Shown: positions 43,589 to 52,289 of the stretch, piece by piece | Layout of the letters: each line of letters opens with the position of its first letter | Numbering within the stretch: the first letter of the stretch is position 1 | Assembly (NCBI GenBank): GCA_052174135.1 | Contig: JBQMRZ010000004.1 | Coordinates: forward strand, 237,118-301,117 | DNA from: Arsenophonus sp052174135 | Lineage (GTDB): Bacteria > Pseudomonadota > Gammaproteobacteria > Enterobacterales > Enterobacteriaceae | Reading direction: 5' to 3' | Length of the DNA stretch: 64,000 nucleotides | Translations under genes and position numbers: made by a program | Notes under the pieces: generated by a model | What the model was told of the DNA's origin: nothing | What the model saw: the letters and a program-made list of their open reading frames with translations, nothing else | Databases searched by the model: none

Positions 43589-43620
43589 TACATTAAATTT
43601 ATAAATATAAATTTAATGTA
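43589..43620. repeat. 15-bp-arm hairpin upstream of pyrD
   Basis: Bases 43589-43603 pair with 43606-43620 and TTTTCTTT follows (43621 onward). It ends 94 bases before the pyrD start, so it lies in or just before its leader. E. coli pyrD has a leader hairpin for pyrimidine control, but that one overlaps the ribosome site, unlike this. The role is uncertain. Confidence 0.6.
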
Positions 43621-43714
43621 TTTTCTTTATTGGAAAAAAAATTGATTCAAATAGAAATTAATAAATATTTTTTGAATAAAAATATTTTACTTTATTTATC
43701 AAAAGGTATAATTA

Positions 43715-44725
43715 GTGTTTTATTCAATTATTAAGAAATTACTATTTTATTTAAATCCAGAAAAAGCTCATGAAATTACTTTTTGGTATTTTAAATGTAT
43801 TATAAATTCACCGTTACAGTTTATTATTAAACAACCAGTTATTTTTAAACCAACAATTTGCATGGGATTAACATTTAACAACCCATTAGGGTTGGCTGCC
43901 GGTTTTGATAAAAATGGTGAATGTATTGATGCTTTTGGTTTGATGGGGTTTGGTTTCGTAGAAATAGGAACTGTTACACCTCGCCCACAAATTGGCAATA
44001 AGAAACCTCGGTTATTTCGATTAATTGAAGCCGAAGGATTTATCAATTGTATGGGATTCAATAATCTAGGTGTTGATAATTTAGTTGAAAATGTTAAAAA
44101 AACAAAGTATAATGGTATTATTGGTATTAATATTGGTAAAAATAAAGATACACCTATTGAACAGAGTAAAGAGGATTATTTAATTTGCATAGAAAAAATT
44201 TTTCCTTATGCAGACTATATTACTGTTAATATTTCTTCACCTAACACACCATGCTTAAGATTACTACAATATAGTGAAATATTAGATGATTTATTACGCT
44301 CAATTAAAAATAAACAAAATTTATTAACAAGGCAATATCTAAAATATGTTCCAATAGTTTTAAAAATTGCGCCTGATTTAACAGAAAAAGAGATTATTCA
44401 AATTACTGATAATTTAATCCGTCACCAAATTGATGGTGTTATAGCAACAAATACTACTTTAGATCGGAATTTAGTAAAAGGATTAAAATATTCAAACGAA
44501 GTTGGTGGGTTAAGTGGGCGGCCTATTCAATCAAAAAGTAATCAAGTTATTCATTTATTAGCAAAAGAACTAAAAGGAAAATTACCAATAATTGGTGTTG
44601 GTGGAATTGATTCTTTAATTTCAGCAAGAGAAAAATTAGCAGCAGGGGCATCATTATTGCAAATTTATTCAGGATTTATTTATCATGGACCTAAATTAAT
44701 TAAAAATATTGTTAATTATATTTAA
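43715..44725 (+). CDS. pyrD: dihydroorotate dehydrogenase (quinone), class 2
   Basis: PyrD oxidises dihydroorotate to orotate at the inner membrane, passing electrons to quinone. The start is GTG with AAAGG upstream; the length is 336 aa, as in E. coli. The N-terminal helical membrane-association segment, LGLAAGFDKNGE, EIGTVTPRPQ, GFNNLGVDN, GINIGKNKDTP and GVGGIDS are present. The catalytic serine is Ser175 in NISSPNTP. Two unusual cysteines appear at normally fixed positions: Cys180 (NTPCLR instead of NTPGLR) and Cys112 (INCMGFNN instead of INRMGFNN). The frame is intact, so function is likely. Confidence 0.97.
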   Translation: MFYSIIKKLLFYLNPEKAHEITFWYFKCIINSPLQFIIKQPVIFKPTICMGLTFNNPLGLAAGFDKNGECIDAFGLMGFGFVEIGTVTPRPQIGNKKPRLFRLIEAEGFINCMGFNNLGVDNLVENVKKTKYNGIIGINIGKNKDTPIEQSKEDYLICIEKIFPYADYITVNISSPNTPCLRLLQYSEILDDLLRSIKNKQNLLTRQYLKYVPIVLKIAPDLTEKEIIQITDNLIRHQIDGVIATNTTLDRNLVKGLKYSNEVGGLSGRPIQSKSNQVIHLLAKELKGKLPIIGVGGIDSLISAREKLAAGASLLQIYSGFIYHGPKLIKNIVNYI

Positions 44726-44964
44726 CACTAGTTTTTTATAAAAACCACATTTTTTATTTATTAAAATTAATTGCATAAAAATTTAAATTTTATTTTCTAC
44801 TTTACAAAATATTTTTTATTTTATAACAAAATAATTTATATGTTAAACTAAAAAATAATTAAATTAAGTTTATAATAAAATAATTTAAAAAAACTAATAA
44901 TCATTCATTTTAACTAATTATTAATTATTTAATAACTTATTAATTACATACTTATATCTCATTA

Positions 44965-44993
44965 AAGATTATAATTAACTTAATTATAATCTT
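44965..44993 (+). terminator. possible pyrD terminator hairpin
   Basis: Bases 44965-44978 pair with 44980-44993, with AAGATT/AATCTT at the base, and TATTTTAT follows. It is 240 bases after the pyrD stop, which is far for a terminator. Only one G-C pair is present. Confidence 0.3.
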
Positions 44994-45142
44994 ATTTTAT
45001 ATTAAAAAAGTATTAATATAATTACTGAATTATTTTAAATAATCGAAAATTAAACTATTATTTTTTTATATAAATCATTGATAAAAATTTATTTTATTAA
45101 TATAATATAAATATAAAGATAAATAATTTAATCATTTTAACT

Positions 45143-45183
45143 TATATTTAAATATACTATTATTAATAGTATATTTAAATATA
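45143..45183. repeat. 41-base perfect palindrome
   Basis: Bases on either side of 45163 are complementary out to 45143 and 45183, giving arms of about 20 bp. It is A+T except for one G-C pair. Confidence 0.85.
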
Positions 45184-45742
45184 TAAAAGATATTAATTAT
45201 TATATATAATAATTTCTTATTAACTGATAATAACATTAAAACTTTTATTATTAAAGTATTTTGATTAGAAGAGTTACTTAAAAAGAGACTGTAACTACTT
45301 TAAAAAATAAGTATTTTTAAATAAAAAGTTAGTAGCATGTATTTAAAAATTAAGGAGCATATAATTTATTTCATTCTATTAATAAATTATTTGATATCAA
45401 ATAATTTATTACCATTATCTGATATGTTAAGGTCTTTGTTGTCTTAATATTTTGTAATAAAAATTTATTTATTGTTAATAATATATTTCTAGTTTATATT
45501 TAATAGAATAAACTAAATTATCAGAAATATTTAATATTTAATTTTGCAAATTAAATATTATTTAAAGGTTTTTTTTCAGAAAAATATAAAATTTATATAT
45601 TTATATAAAAATATATATGTTCATGTATCATGATATAATCATATTATTTTTTTTATTTATTCATATAAATATGAAAATTTTATAATGACGTTTTACATTC
45701 ACTAAAGAAAATTATTAACTATTATTTTATCTTTATGTCATC

Positions 45743-45832
45743 ATGCTGGATTGGCTAACAATTAATTTGTATGTGATTCCTGTATATCTATTAATCAAAA
45801 CAATGATAATGATTTTAATCGCTTGTTTTTAG
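45743..45832 (+). other. short hydrophobic open frame, 29 codons
   Basis: ATG to TAG encodes a 29-aa peptide beginning MLDWLTINLYVIPVYL and ending MILIACF, which would form a single membrane segment. Its codons include GAT, TGG, CCT, GCT and TGT and are less AT-biased than the surrounding DNA. No strong ribosome site precedes it. It may be a relic of a larger membrane gene, a small membrane protein, or chance. I do not recognise it. Confidence 0.2.
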
Positions 45833-47039
45833 TATGTTATTTTTTTATATTTCAGCATTTATTAAATTAAAATCTAATATTTTTATTTTTATAATTAGTT
45901 GGATAAAAAGTATTTTTAAAACATATGTCCATATGATTTATATAGATTTTTTATTAATTAAAAATTAATTACTGTTTTAAAAATATTCAAAAGAACTATA
46001 AATAAAATAATATTTAATTATTAATGAATTATCAATTTTATAATACATTTAAGTTAAAAAATTTTATTTACTTTCACTAAATAGAATTTCATGATAATAA
46101 ATTGATTATGTAATTTTTTTTTAAAAAAATAAATCTATATTAATTATATGAAATTGTTTATTAGATTGAATATTAAAAAGTTATTTTTCTATAAGTATTT
46201 TTTTATTATTTAGTGTTTTATCAAAATTATTAACCTGATTTACATTAAAATTATAAACATAAATTTAAGTTCAAAAGTAAAATAGATTTTTAAAATATAC
46301 TCAAAAATTATCTTTTATTTGAAAACTAGTTTAAATTTACAATATCACTTAAAGTGTTAGTTTAATAAACTAAAAATAAGAAAAACTTGATAACTTAAAA
46401 AAAAATAATAGTAAATTTATTTTCATATAATTTATAATATTTATTTAATTTATATAAAATATTTAAGTTGATTATTATCATAAATATATTATTGTTTAAA
46501 AGTATATTCATCAGTAAAAAATATAAATAATCATAAAATTAAATAGTATTTATTTAAATAGAATAATAGAATCACGCAACTATTGATATTAATTATTAGA
46601 TAATTAGTTTTTAAGAAAATTAATATTAATCAAGTATGATTAATATAAGTAAATATTCTTACAAAATAATTTTTATTAAAACATTAATATAATATTTAAT
46701 TATATTAATTAATTTTAGTAATTATTTGAATATAAAGCTCTTTCATTGGATTTTTATAATTAAAATTATAACAATTTTAATGAATTTTTTTTATAAGTTT
46801 ATTTTCTAATATATCACTTAAGTTATTAAATGATGAATTTTGATAATATTCGTTTAATCACTAATATTGACACATATCTTATATTTATTTAAGATATAAA
46901 AAATACGAACAAATAAATATTAAAAGATTAGTAACATTGAATTGTTTAATATAATTTTTTATTATAATTAACATATATATAAAATAAGAAAAAAAATTAA
47001 TTTCATTTTAATTATATATAAATTTTTCTCTAGTTTAAA

Positions 47040-47062
47040 ACGAATGAATATTCGTATTTTTA
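47040..47062 (+). terminator. terminator-like hairpin (orphan)
   Basis: ACGAAT (47040-47045) pairs with ATTCGT (47050-47055) around GAAT, followed by ATTTTTA. The form fits a small intrinsic terminator for plus-strand transcription, perhaps a relic of the gene that preceded uup. The stem is only 6 bp. Confidence 0.35.
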
Positions 47063-47303
47063 ATATATAATGAAATTATATCATAAGTTTTATGATCTAA
47101 ATTAAAAAATTATTGCATCCAAACAATATGGTGTTTTATTGATAATAAACATGATTATAAAATAATATTGTCTCAGATATTAATTAATTAAGATTAATTG
47201 TTAAGAAAATTAGTTAGTAGAATTACTATGTTTGATTTCATGAATAATCATCGCAAGTTATAACTGCCGATTAATTAGCTATATAAATAAGGGTAAGTAA
47301 TTT

Positions 47304-49211
47304 ATGTCATTAATTAATATGTTAGATGCTTATTTATCTTTTAGTGACACACCTTTATTGAATAATACAGAATTGCATATTGAAAATAATGAAAGAATTT
47401 GTCTTGTTGGACGGAATGGTGTTGGTAAATCAACTTTAATGCGCGTATTGACTAAGGAGCAATCCCTTGATAATGGCCAGGTTATTTATCAAAATAATCT
47501 ACAAGTTGCTTGCTTAAAACAAGATCCACCACAACATATTAATAGTACTGTTTTTGATTTTGTCGCTGAAGGTATTAAAGAGCAATTAAATTATATTACA
47601 TCATTTCATAAAATAGCAAAAATTATGGAAAAAAATCCAACTGAAAAAAATCTTAATAAGTTATCAGAATTGCAAAAAATATTAGATCATGATAATTTAT
47701 GGTTACTCAATACGAAAATTAATAATATAATCAGGCAATTGCAACTACCAGCCAATAGTATGTTATCTGTTTTGTCTGGAGGGTGGTTACGGAAAGCTGC
47801 ATTAGCACGTGTTTTAATTTGTGAACCACATGTTCTTTTTCTTGATGAACCGACTAATCATCTTGATATTGACACTATCTTATGGTTAGAGAATTTTTTA
47901 AAAGATTTTCAAGGTAGTATTATATTTGTATCTCATGACCGTTTTTTTATTCGTCATATGGCAACACGTATAATTGATCTTGATCGAGGTAAGCTAACTT
48001 CTTGGCCTGGTAATTATGATGATTATTTAATTAATAAAGAAGAAGCGTTGCGTGTTGAAAAAAAACATAATACTGAATTTGATCATAAATTATTACAAGA
48101 AGAAATATGGATTCGACAAGGAATAAAAGCACGACGTACTCGTAATGAAGAAAGAGTTAAAGCATTAAAATTATTACGAATAGAAGATTCTCAACGAGAT
48201 GATATAATTAAGACAGCAAAAATTCAAATTGAAGAGGCAAGTCATTCTGGCAGAACTGTATTTAAGCTTAAAAATGTTAATTATTGTATTAATAGTAAAA
48301 TACTAATTGATAATTTTAGTGTTCAAGTTCAACGTGGTGATAAAATAGCGTTAATTGGATCTAATGGCTCCGGGAAAACAACATTAATTAAACTATTATT
48401 AGGGCAACTTGAAGTAAATAGTGGTAATATTTATTGTGGTACAAAACTTAAAATTGTTTATTTTGATCAACATAGAATGGCATTAGACCAAGACAAAACA
48501 GTTATAGATAATTTAGTTCAAGGTAAACAAGAAGTTATAGTTAACGGGCGATCGCGTCATGTTATTGGATATTTACATGATTTCTTGTTTCATCCAAAAC
48601 GAGCTATGATGCCAGTGCGGGCTATTTCAGGTGGGGAAAAAAATCGATTATTATTAGCGCGCTTATTTTTAATACCTAGTAATTTATTTATCCTTGATGA
48701 ACCAACCAATGATTTGGATAGTGAAACACTTGAATTGTTAGAAAAACTCATTGATAATTATAAAGGGACAGTATTATTAGTTAGTCATGATCGTCAATTT
48801 ATTGGTAATATTGCAACTAAATGTTGGATATTTAAAGGTTATGGTGAAATAGAACAATATGTTGGTAGTTTATATGATACTAATTCAAGATGTAAAAGAA
48901 GAAATTCTTTAATTAATTCTAGTGTTAATAATAATATTATGACTGTAAAAAAATCTAAAGAACGATTGAAGCAGAAAACTAATAAAATTAGTTATCATTT
49001 ATTAAAAGAACTAGAATTATTACAAATACGTTTAGAGGTATTAAAAAATGAAATAACTACATTGCAATCACAAGTTAATGAATTTAAATTTTTTAATCAA
49101 CCATATGTCATTACTCAATCAATATTAAAAGCTTTATCTAAAAAAGAAATAGAAATGAAAATGTTATTTAAACGCTGGCAAGAATTAGAATTACTTAAAG
49201 AATCTCAATAA
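47304..49211 (+). CDS. uup: ABC-F ATPase Uup
   Basis: Uup is a soluble ABC-F protein linked in E. coli to ribosome function and to precise excision of transposons. It is 635 aa, the E. coli length. Two ATPase domains are complete: first Walker A GRNGVGKST (36-44) with signature LSGGWLRKAALAR and LFLDEPTNHLD, second Walker A GSNGSGKTT (about 352) with ISGGEKNRLLLARL and FILDEPTNDLD. The C-terminal domain is a lysine-rich coiled coil (about 550-635) used for nucleic acid contact. GGGTAAG lies ahead of the ATG. pqiA and pqiB, the usual downstream genes, are missing. Confidence 0.97.
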   Translation: MSLINMLDAYLSFSDTPLLNNTELHIENNERICLVGRNGVGKSTLMRVLTKEQSLDNGQVIYQNNLQVACLKQDPPQHINSTVFDFVAEGIKEQLNYITSFHKIAKIMEKNPTEKNLNKLSELQKILDHDNLWLLNTKINNIIRQLQLPANSMLSVLSGGWLRKAALARVLICEPHVLFLDEPTNHLDIDTILWLENFLKDFQGSIIFVSHDRFFIRHMATRIIDLDRGKLTSWPGNYDDYLINKEEALRVEKKHNTEFDHKLLQEEIWIRQGIKARRTRNEERVKALKLLRIEDSQRDDIIKTAKIQIEEASHSGRTVFKLKNVNYCINSKILIDNFSVQVQRGDKIALIGSNGSGKTTLIKLLLGQLEVNSGNIYCGTKLKIVYFDQHRMALDQDKTVIDNLVQGKQEVIVNGRSRHVIGYLHDFLFHPKRAMMPVRAISGGEKNRLLLARLFLIPSNLFILDEPTNDLDSETLELLEKLIDNYKGTVLLVSHDRQFIGNIATKCWIFKGYGEIEQYVGSLYDTNSRCKRRNSLINSSVNNNIMTVKKSKERLKQKTNKISYHLLKELELLQIRLEVLKNEITTLQSQVNEFKFFNQPYVITQSILKALSKKEIEMKMLFKRWQELELLKESQ

Positions 49212-49808
49212 TTTATGTTATGGCTATATATAAAAACTGTATTTTATGAATTAATTTAATGAAAGTTATCTTGGTAATTTACTTTGTTTTTTTGAGATGA
49301 ATAATTTATATTTTATTTTTACAAAAAGATTAAAAACTACCAATTATTACCATAATAATACTATTTATAGATATAATAATATATAAATTAATAAAAAACT
49401 GCGGATAAGATTAATTTATTAATTAAATTATTTATTATCATGATTTGTCTTTTTATCTAAATAAGAAGATAAATCAATCTATTAAAATAATATTTTTTTT
49501 AAATAAAACTAAGATTACATATAATATAAATTATCATGATTTTATCTTGATATTTATCTTTTTTATTGCGGTTTTATAATATTTATGTTATTGCTACTAT
49601 TTGATTCTACGAACAAGTTAATATTTTAATTAATTTTATTTAATCATTAAAACATTTTTAAATATTTTAAGAATAAAAATCAAATATATAAAAACTTTTT
49701 CAGCTTATTTACCAATCATCTTTATTATAATAATATTATATAATGAATTTTATTAAGTTATCACTTTTTCTTTATTATTTTATTCTTTTGAGGAGTTTAA
49801 ATAAATCG

Positions 49809-49865
49809 ATGTTTAATTCATTATTAATTATAGAAGACGATAAAATTAAAAATTCAGTTAAATAG
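49809..49865 (+). pseudogene. possible fossil of a response regulator amino terminus
   Basis: An ATG 13 bases after GAGGAG (49790-49795) opens an 18-codon frame reading MFNSLLIIEDDKIKNSVK before TAG. A hydrophobic LLII strand followed by the acidic pair in EDD is the usual beginning of a receiver domain. The purine-rich ribosome site is unusually good for this DNA. Nothing recognisable continues after the stop in any frame. A chance peptide is quite possible. Confidence 0.2.
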
Positions 49866-50224
49866 CTATAATAAGTAACTAGATACTAATCATTAATTTT
49901 TAAATTCCAATAAATATCTTATATTATTATCATAATATATTTTAACTAATATAAATTAGTTTTTTTTGTTATTATAATCCCCACTAATTTTATTATTGAA
50001 TAATTATAAATATCTAATTATTATCACTATTTTTATTTTTTAAAACTATATCATGATGATGTTGAAGACAATAAAATTATATTAATTATATTTTCGATGA
50101 TAAATATCATTACAATTAATATTAAATTAGAATATGTTTTATTTATGAATTTATTAAAAATATTAGGTGTTAATTAATTATTAATATTTTAATGATTCAA
50201 ATATCATTGATTAACAAGATCATT

Positions 50225-50258
50225 GATAAATATTTTAATTATAATTAAAATATTTATC
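50225..50258. repeat. 34-base perfect palindrome
   Basis: Bases 50225-50241 are complementary to 50242-50258 with no mismatch. It is A+T except for the terminal G-C pair. Confidence 0.8.
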
Positions 50259-50713
50259 TTTAAAATTATCATGATTTTAGTAATATTTTATTATAAATTT
50301 TGATCTTTATTTAATATAGAATTATTATGATATAATTTTATAAAAATTAAAGTTATCTTTAACGTTGTGAAATATGTAATGCATAAAGATAAAATTTACG
50401 CATAAGTAGAAATAAATATGTTAAAAATTAATTTTTTTATTTAATTCACTTTTTATTTTCATTAGATTTATTATTATCTAGATTATAATGTCATGTTTTT
50501 AAAAATAAAAAAATAAATTTAAAAATTTCAACACTTGTATAATTTTATAAATAATTTCATTCTATAGAAATTATAAAATATTATTATTAAGTTTTAAAAA
50601 AAATGATTTACTCAAAATATACTGTATTTAGGTTATTAAATTTACTATTAAGAATACAAAATAATTATATTAAAAATATTATTTTTTACGAATTTAATTC
50701 GTAATTATTTGAA

Positions 50714-50748
50714 TAATCTAATATCTAATTTAATTAGATATTAGATTA
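50714..50748. repeat. 35-base inverted repeat, 17-bp arms
   Basis: Bases 50714-50730 pair with 50732-50748; TTTTAATC follows. It has two G-C pairs. It could act as a terminator for minus-strand fabA transcription only at a distance of almost 1 kb, so that is unlikely. Confidence 0.8.
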
Positions 50749-51680
50749 ATTTTAATCAATTGTTATAGTTTTAAGCTAAATGTCAACTCTTCTTCTATTC
50801 TATTTGACATCTATTGAGTGATTCTATGATAAATCAGTTTATTTCATATTAAAAGTTGTAACATGTATTATTTTTATTAATATTATTTATAATAATATAT
50901 TTCTGAAATTATTTCTAAAGAAATAATAATATTGTTTTTAACAATCTTACTTAAAGTTTTTATTTTAAAATATCTCTTTAATTAAATTATTTTGTTAAAT
51001 AAATTAATTTTTAATCTTATGAATATTTTCTGATCACTAAATAAATAATAATAAGATTTAAATAAATTTTATTAAAATTAGAAAATTATCTGTAGATCAC
51101 AATTTAATTTATCTATATTAAGTAAATTAATAATTAATTAATGTTTTTAAAAATATTCATTTTATTTTTTTTTAAATAAATATAAATTAAACTTAATTAA
51201 ACTATGTAAAATTTAAAACTAGTTTTTATATAAAAAATACAATTTTATTCTAATTAAGAATTAATATATACAAATCTTTGATAAAGATATTTTAAAAAAA
51301 AGAAATGATATTCTTATTTTTAAGATAACGTCGATAAAAGATAAAAATAAATAAATATAATAAAACAATTAAATATTTAGTATAGATTTTTTATCTATCT
51401 ATTTTAATTTTTATTGTCAATAATTTTATTATAAATTGCTAATGATAGGCTAAATTTAATAATTAAAATAATAAAAATCATAAATTTTTATTTATGTCTT
51501 TTTTCTCTTTTCTTTTATTAAAATAAAATGTTATTTGATATTATCAAGGTGTTAAAAACAATTAAATTAATGTTTATTTCTTTATAGAAAGAAAACTATC
51601 ATCATTTTTATCTATAAAGATATTGATATATCTATTTATTTAGCTTGATAATAAAAATAGATTTGAATAAAAAATTTACC

Positions 51681-52199
51681 CTAAAAACTACTAGTATCTT
51701 GAAATAAACCGACTTTCAAATCCCTTGCTTTATAAATACTCTTGTTATCAACTAAAACTTTACCATCAGCCACGCCAATAATTAATTTTCGATTAATAAT
51801 ACGTTTTAAATGGATACGATATGTTACTTTTTTTGCAGTTGGTAAAATTTGTCCAGTGAATTTAACTTCACCTACACCTAATGCTCGACCTTTACCTTTA
51901 CCTCCAAGCCATCCTAAGTAAAAGCCAACAAGTTGCCACATTGCATCTAAACCTAAACAACCAGGCATAACCGGATCGCTAATAAAATGACACTTAAAGA
52001 ACCATAAATCAGGCTTAATATCAAATTCAGCTTCAATAAAGCCTTTATCAAATTTTCCACCAGTTTCAAGTATTTTTATGATACGATCCATCATTAGCAT
52101 ATTACCGGAAGGTAATGGTGGTCCTTTTTTGCCAAAAAGTTCACCTCTACCAGAAGCATCCAGATCTTTTTTACTAAAGTAGTTGAATTCATTAAACAT
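51681..52199 (-). CDS. fabA: 3-hydroxydecanoyl-[acyl-carrier-protein] dehydratase/isomerase
   Basis: FabA dehydrates beta-hydroxyacyl-ACP and isomerises trans-2 to cis-3-decenoyl-ACP, the entry to unsaturated fatty acids. It is 172 aa, as in E. coli. The catalytic His71 is in KCHFISDPVMPGCLGLDAMWQ, read as His71 and Asp85, and GRALGVGEVKFTGQ and KVGLFQDTSSF are conserved. It begins 90 bases after the lonB stop and has its own enteric-style promoter in that gap. The retained dehydratase-isomerase implies the cell still adjusts membrane unsaturation. Confidence 0.98.
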   Translation of the reverse strand: MFNEFNYFSKKDLDASGRGELFGKKGPPLPSGNMLMMDRIIKILETGGKFDKGFIEAEFDIKPDLWFFKCHFISDPVMPGCLGLDAMWQLVGFYLGWLGGKGKGRALGVGEVKFTGQILPTAKKVTYRIHLKRIINRKLIIGVADGKVLVDNKSIYKARDLKVGLFQDTSSF

Positions 52200-52234
52200 T
52201 TACTAAATAACCTCATTAGAGATAATAAGGTTAA

Positions 52235-52273
52235 AGAATAGCTTACACTCGTCAACTGAACAACTCCGATCAG
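52235..52273 (-). promoter_or_regulatory. fabA promoter with FadR-like operator
   Basis: On the minus strand -35 TTGTTC (52258-52263) and -10 TATTCT (52235-52240) are 17 bases apart, 35 bases before the fabA ATG. The imperfect palindrome CTGATCGGAGTTGTTCAG (52256-52273) covers the -35. This is the architecture of E. coli fabA, where FadR binds a very similar sequence over the -35 and activates transcription. Whether this genome still encodes FadR or FabR cannot be told from this window. Confidence 0.75.
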
Positions 52274-52289
52274 CTATTTTTTAATTTAA

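Larger units (their letters stand above)
40724..43714. other. 3.0-kb gene-free AT-rich stretch between pncB and pyrD
   Basis: pepN, which lies here in enterics, is not recognisable. The stretch contains the pncB promoter region, a 25-bp-arm inverted repeat (40918-40968) and a 15-bp-arm hairpin (43589-43620). Two open frames of about 70 codons (42071-42295 and 42578-42790) are very rich in I, Y, N and K, have no recognisable similarity and look like chance frames. Confidence 0.75.
44726..47303. other. 2.6-kb gene-free AT-rich stretch between pyrD and uup
   Basis: zapC, ycbX and rlmL lie here in E. coli and are not recognisable. The stretch holds inverted repeats at 44965-44993 (possible pyrD terminator) and 45143-45183, a small hydrophobic open frame at 45743-45832, and a terminator-like hairpin at 47040-47062. 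The last 80 bases before uup are less AT-rich and probably hold its promoter and leader. Confidence 0.7.
49212..51680. other. 2.5-kb gene-free AT-rich stretch between uup and fabA
   Basis: Enterics have pqiA, pqiB, pqiC and rmf here; none is readable. The stretch holds a short frame with a response-regulator-like start (49809-49865) and perfect palindromes at 50225-50258 and 50714-50748. Nothing marks a fabA terminator clearly. Confidence 0.7.

Noticed and set aside
43768..44061. 97-codon minus-strand frame inside pyrD
   Set aside because: It is the complement of a conserved coding region with no recognisable motif of its own.
45743..45832. Possible NuoH amino-terminal fossil
   Set aside because: Alignment needs shifts within the first 25 residues, the locus does not fit, and no further NuoH sequence follows.
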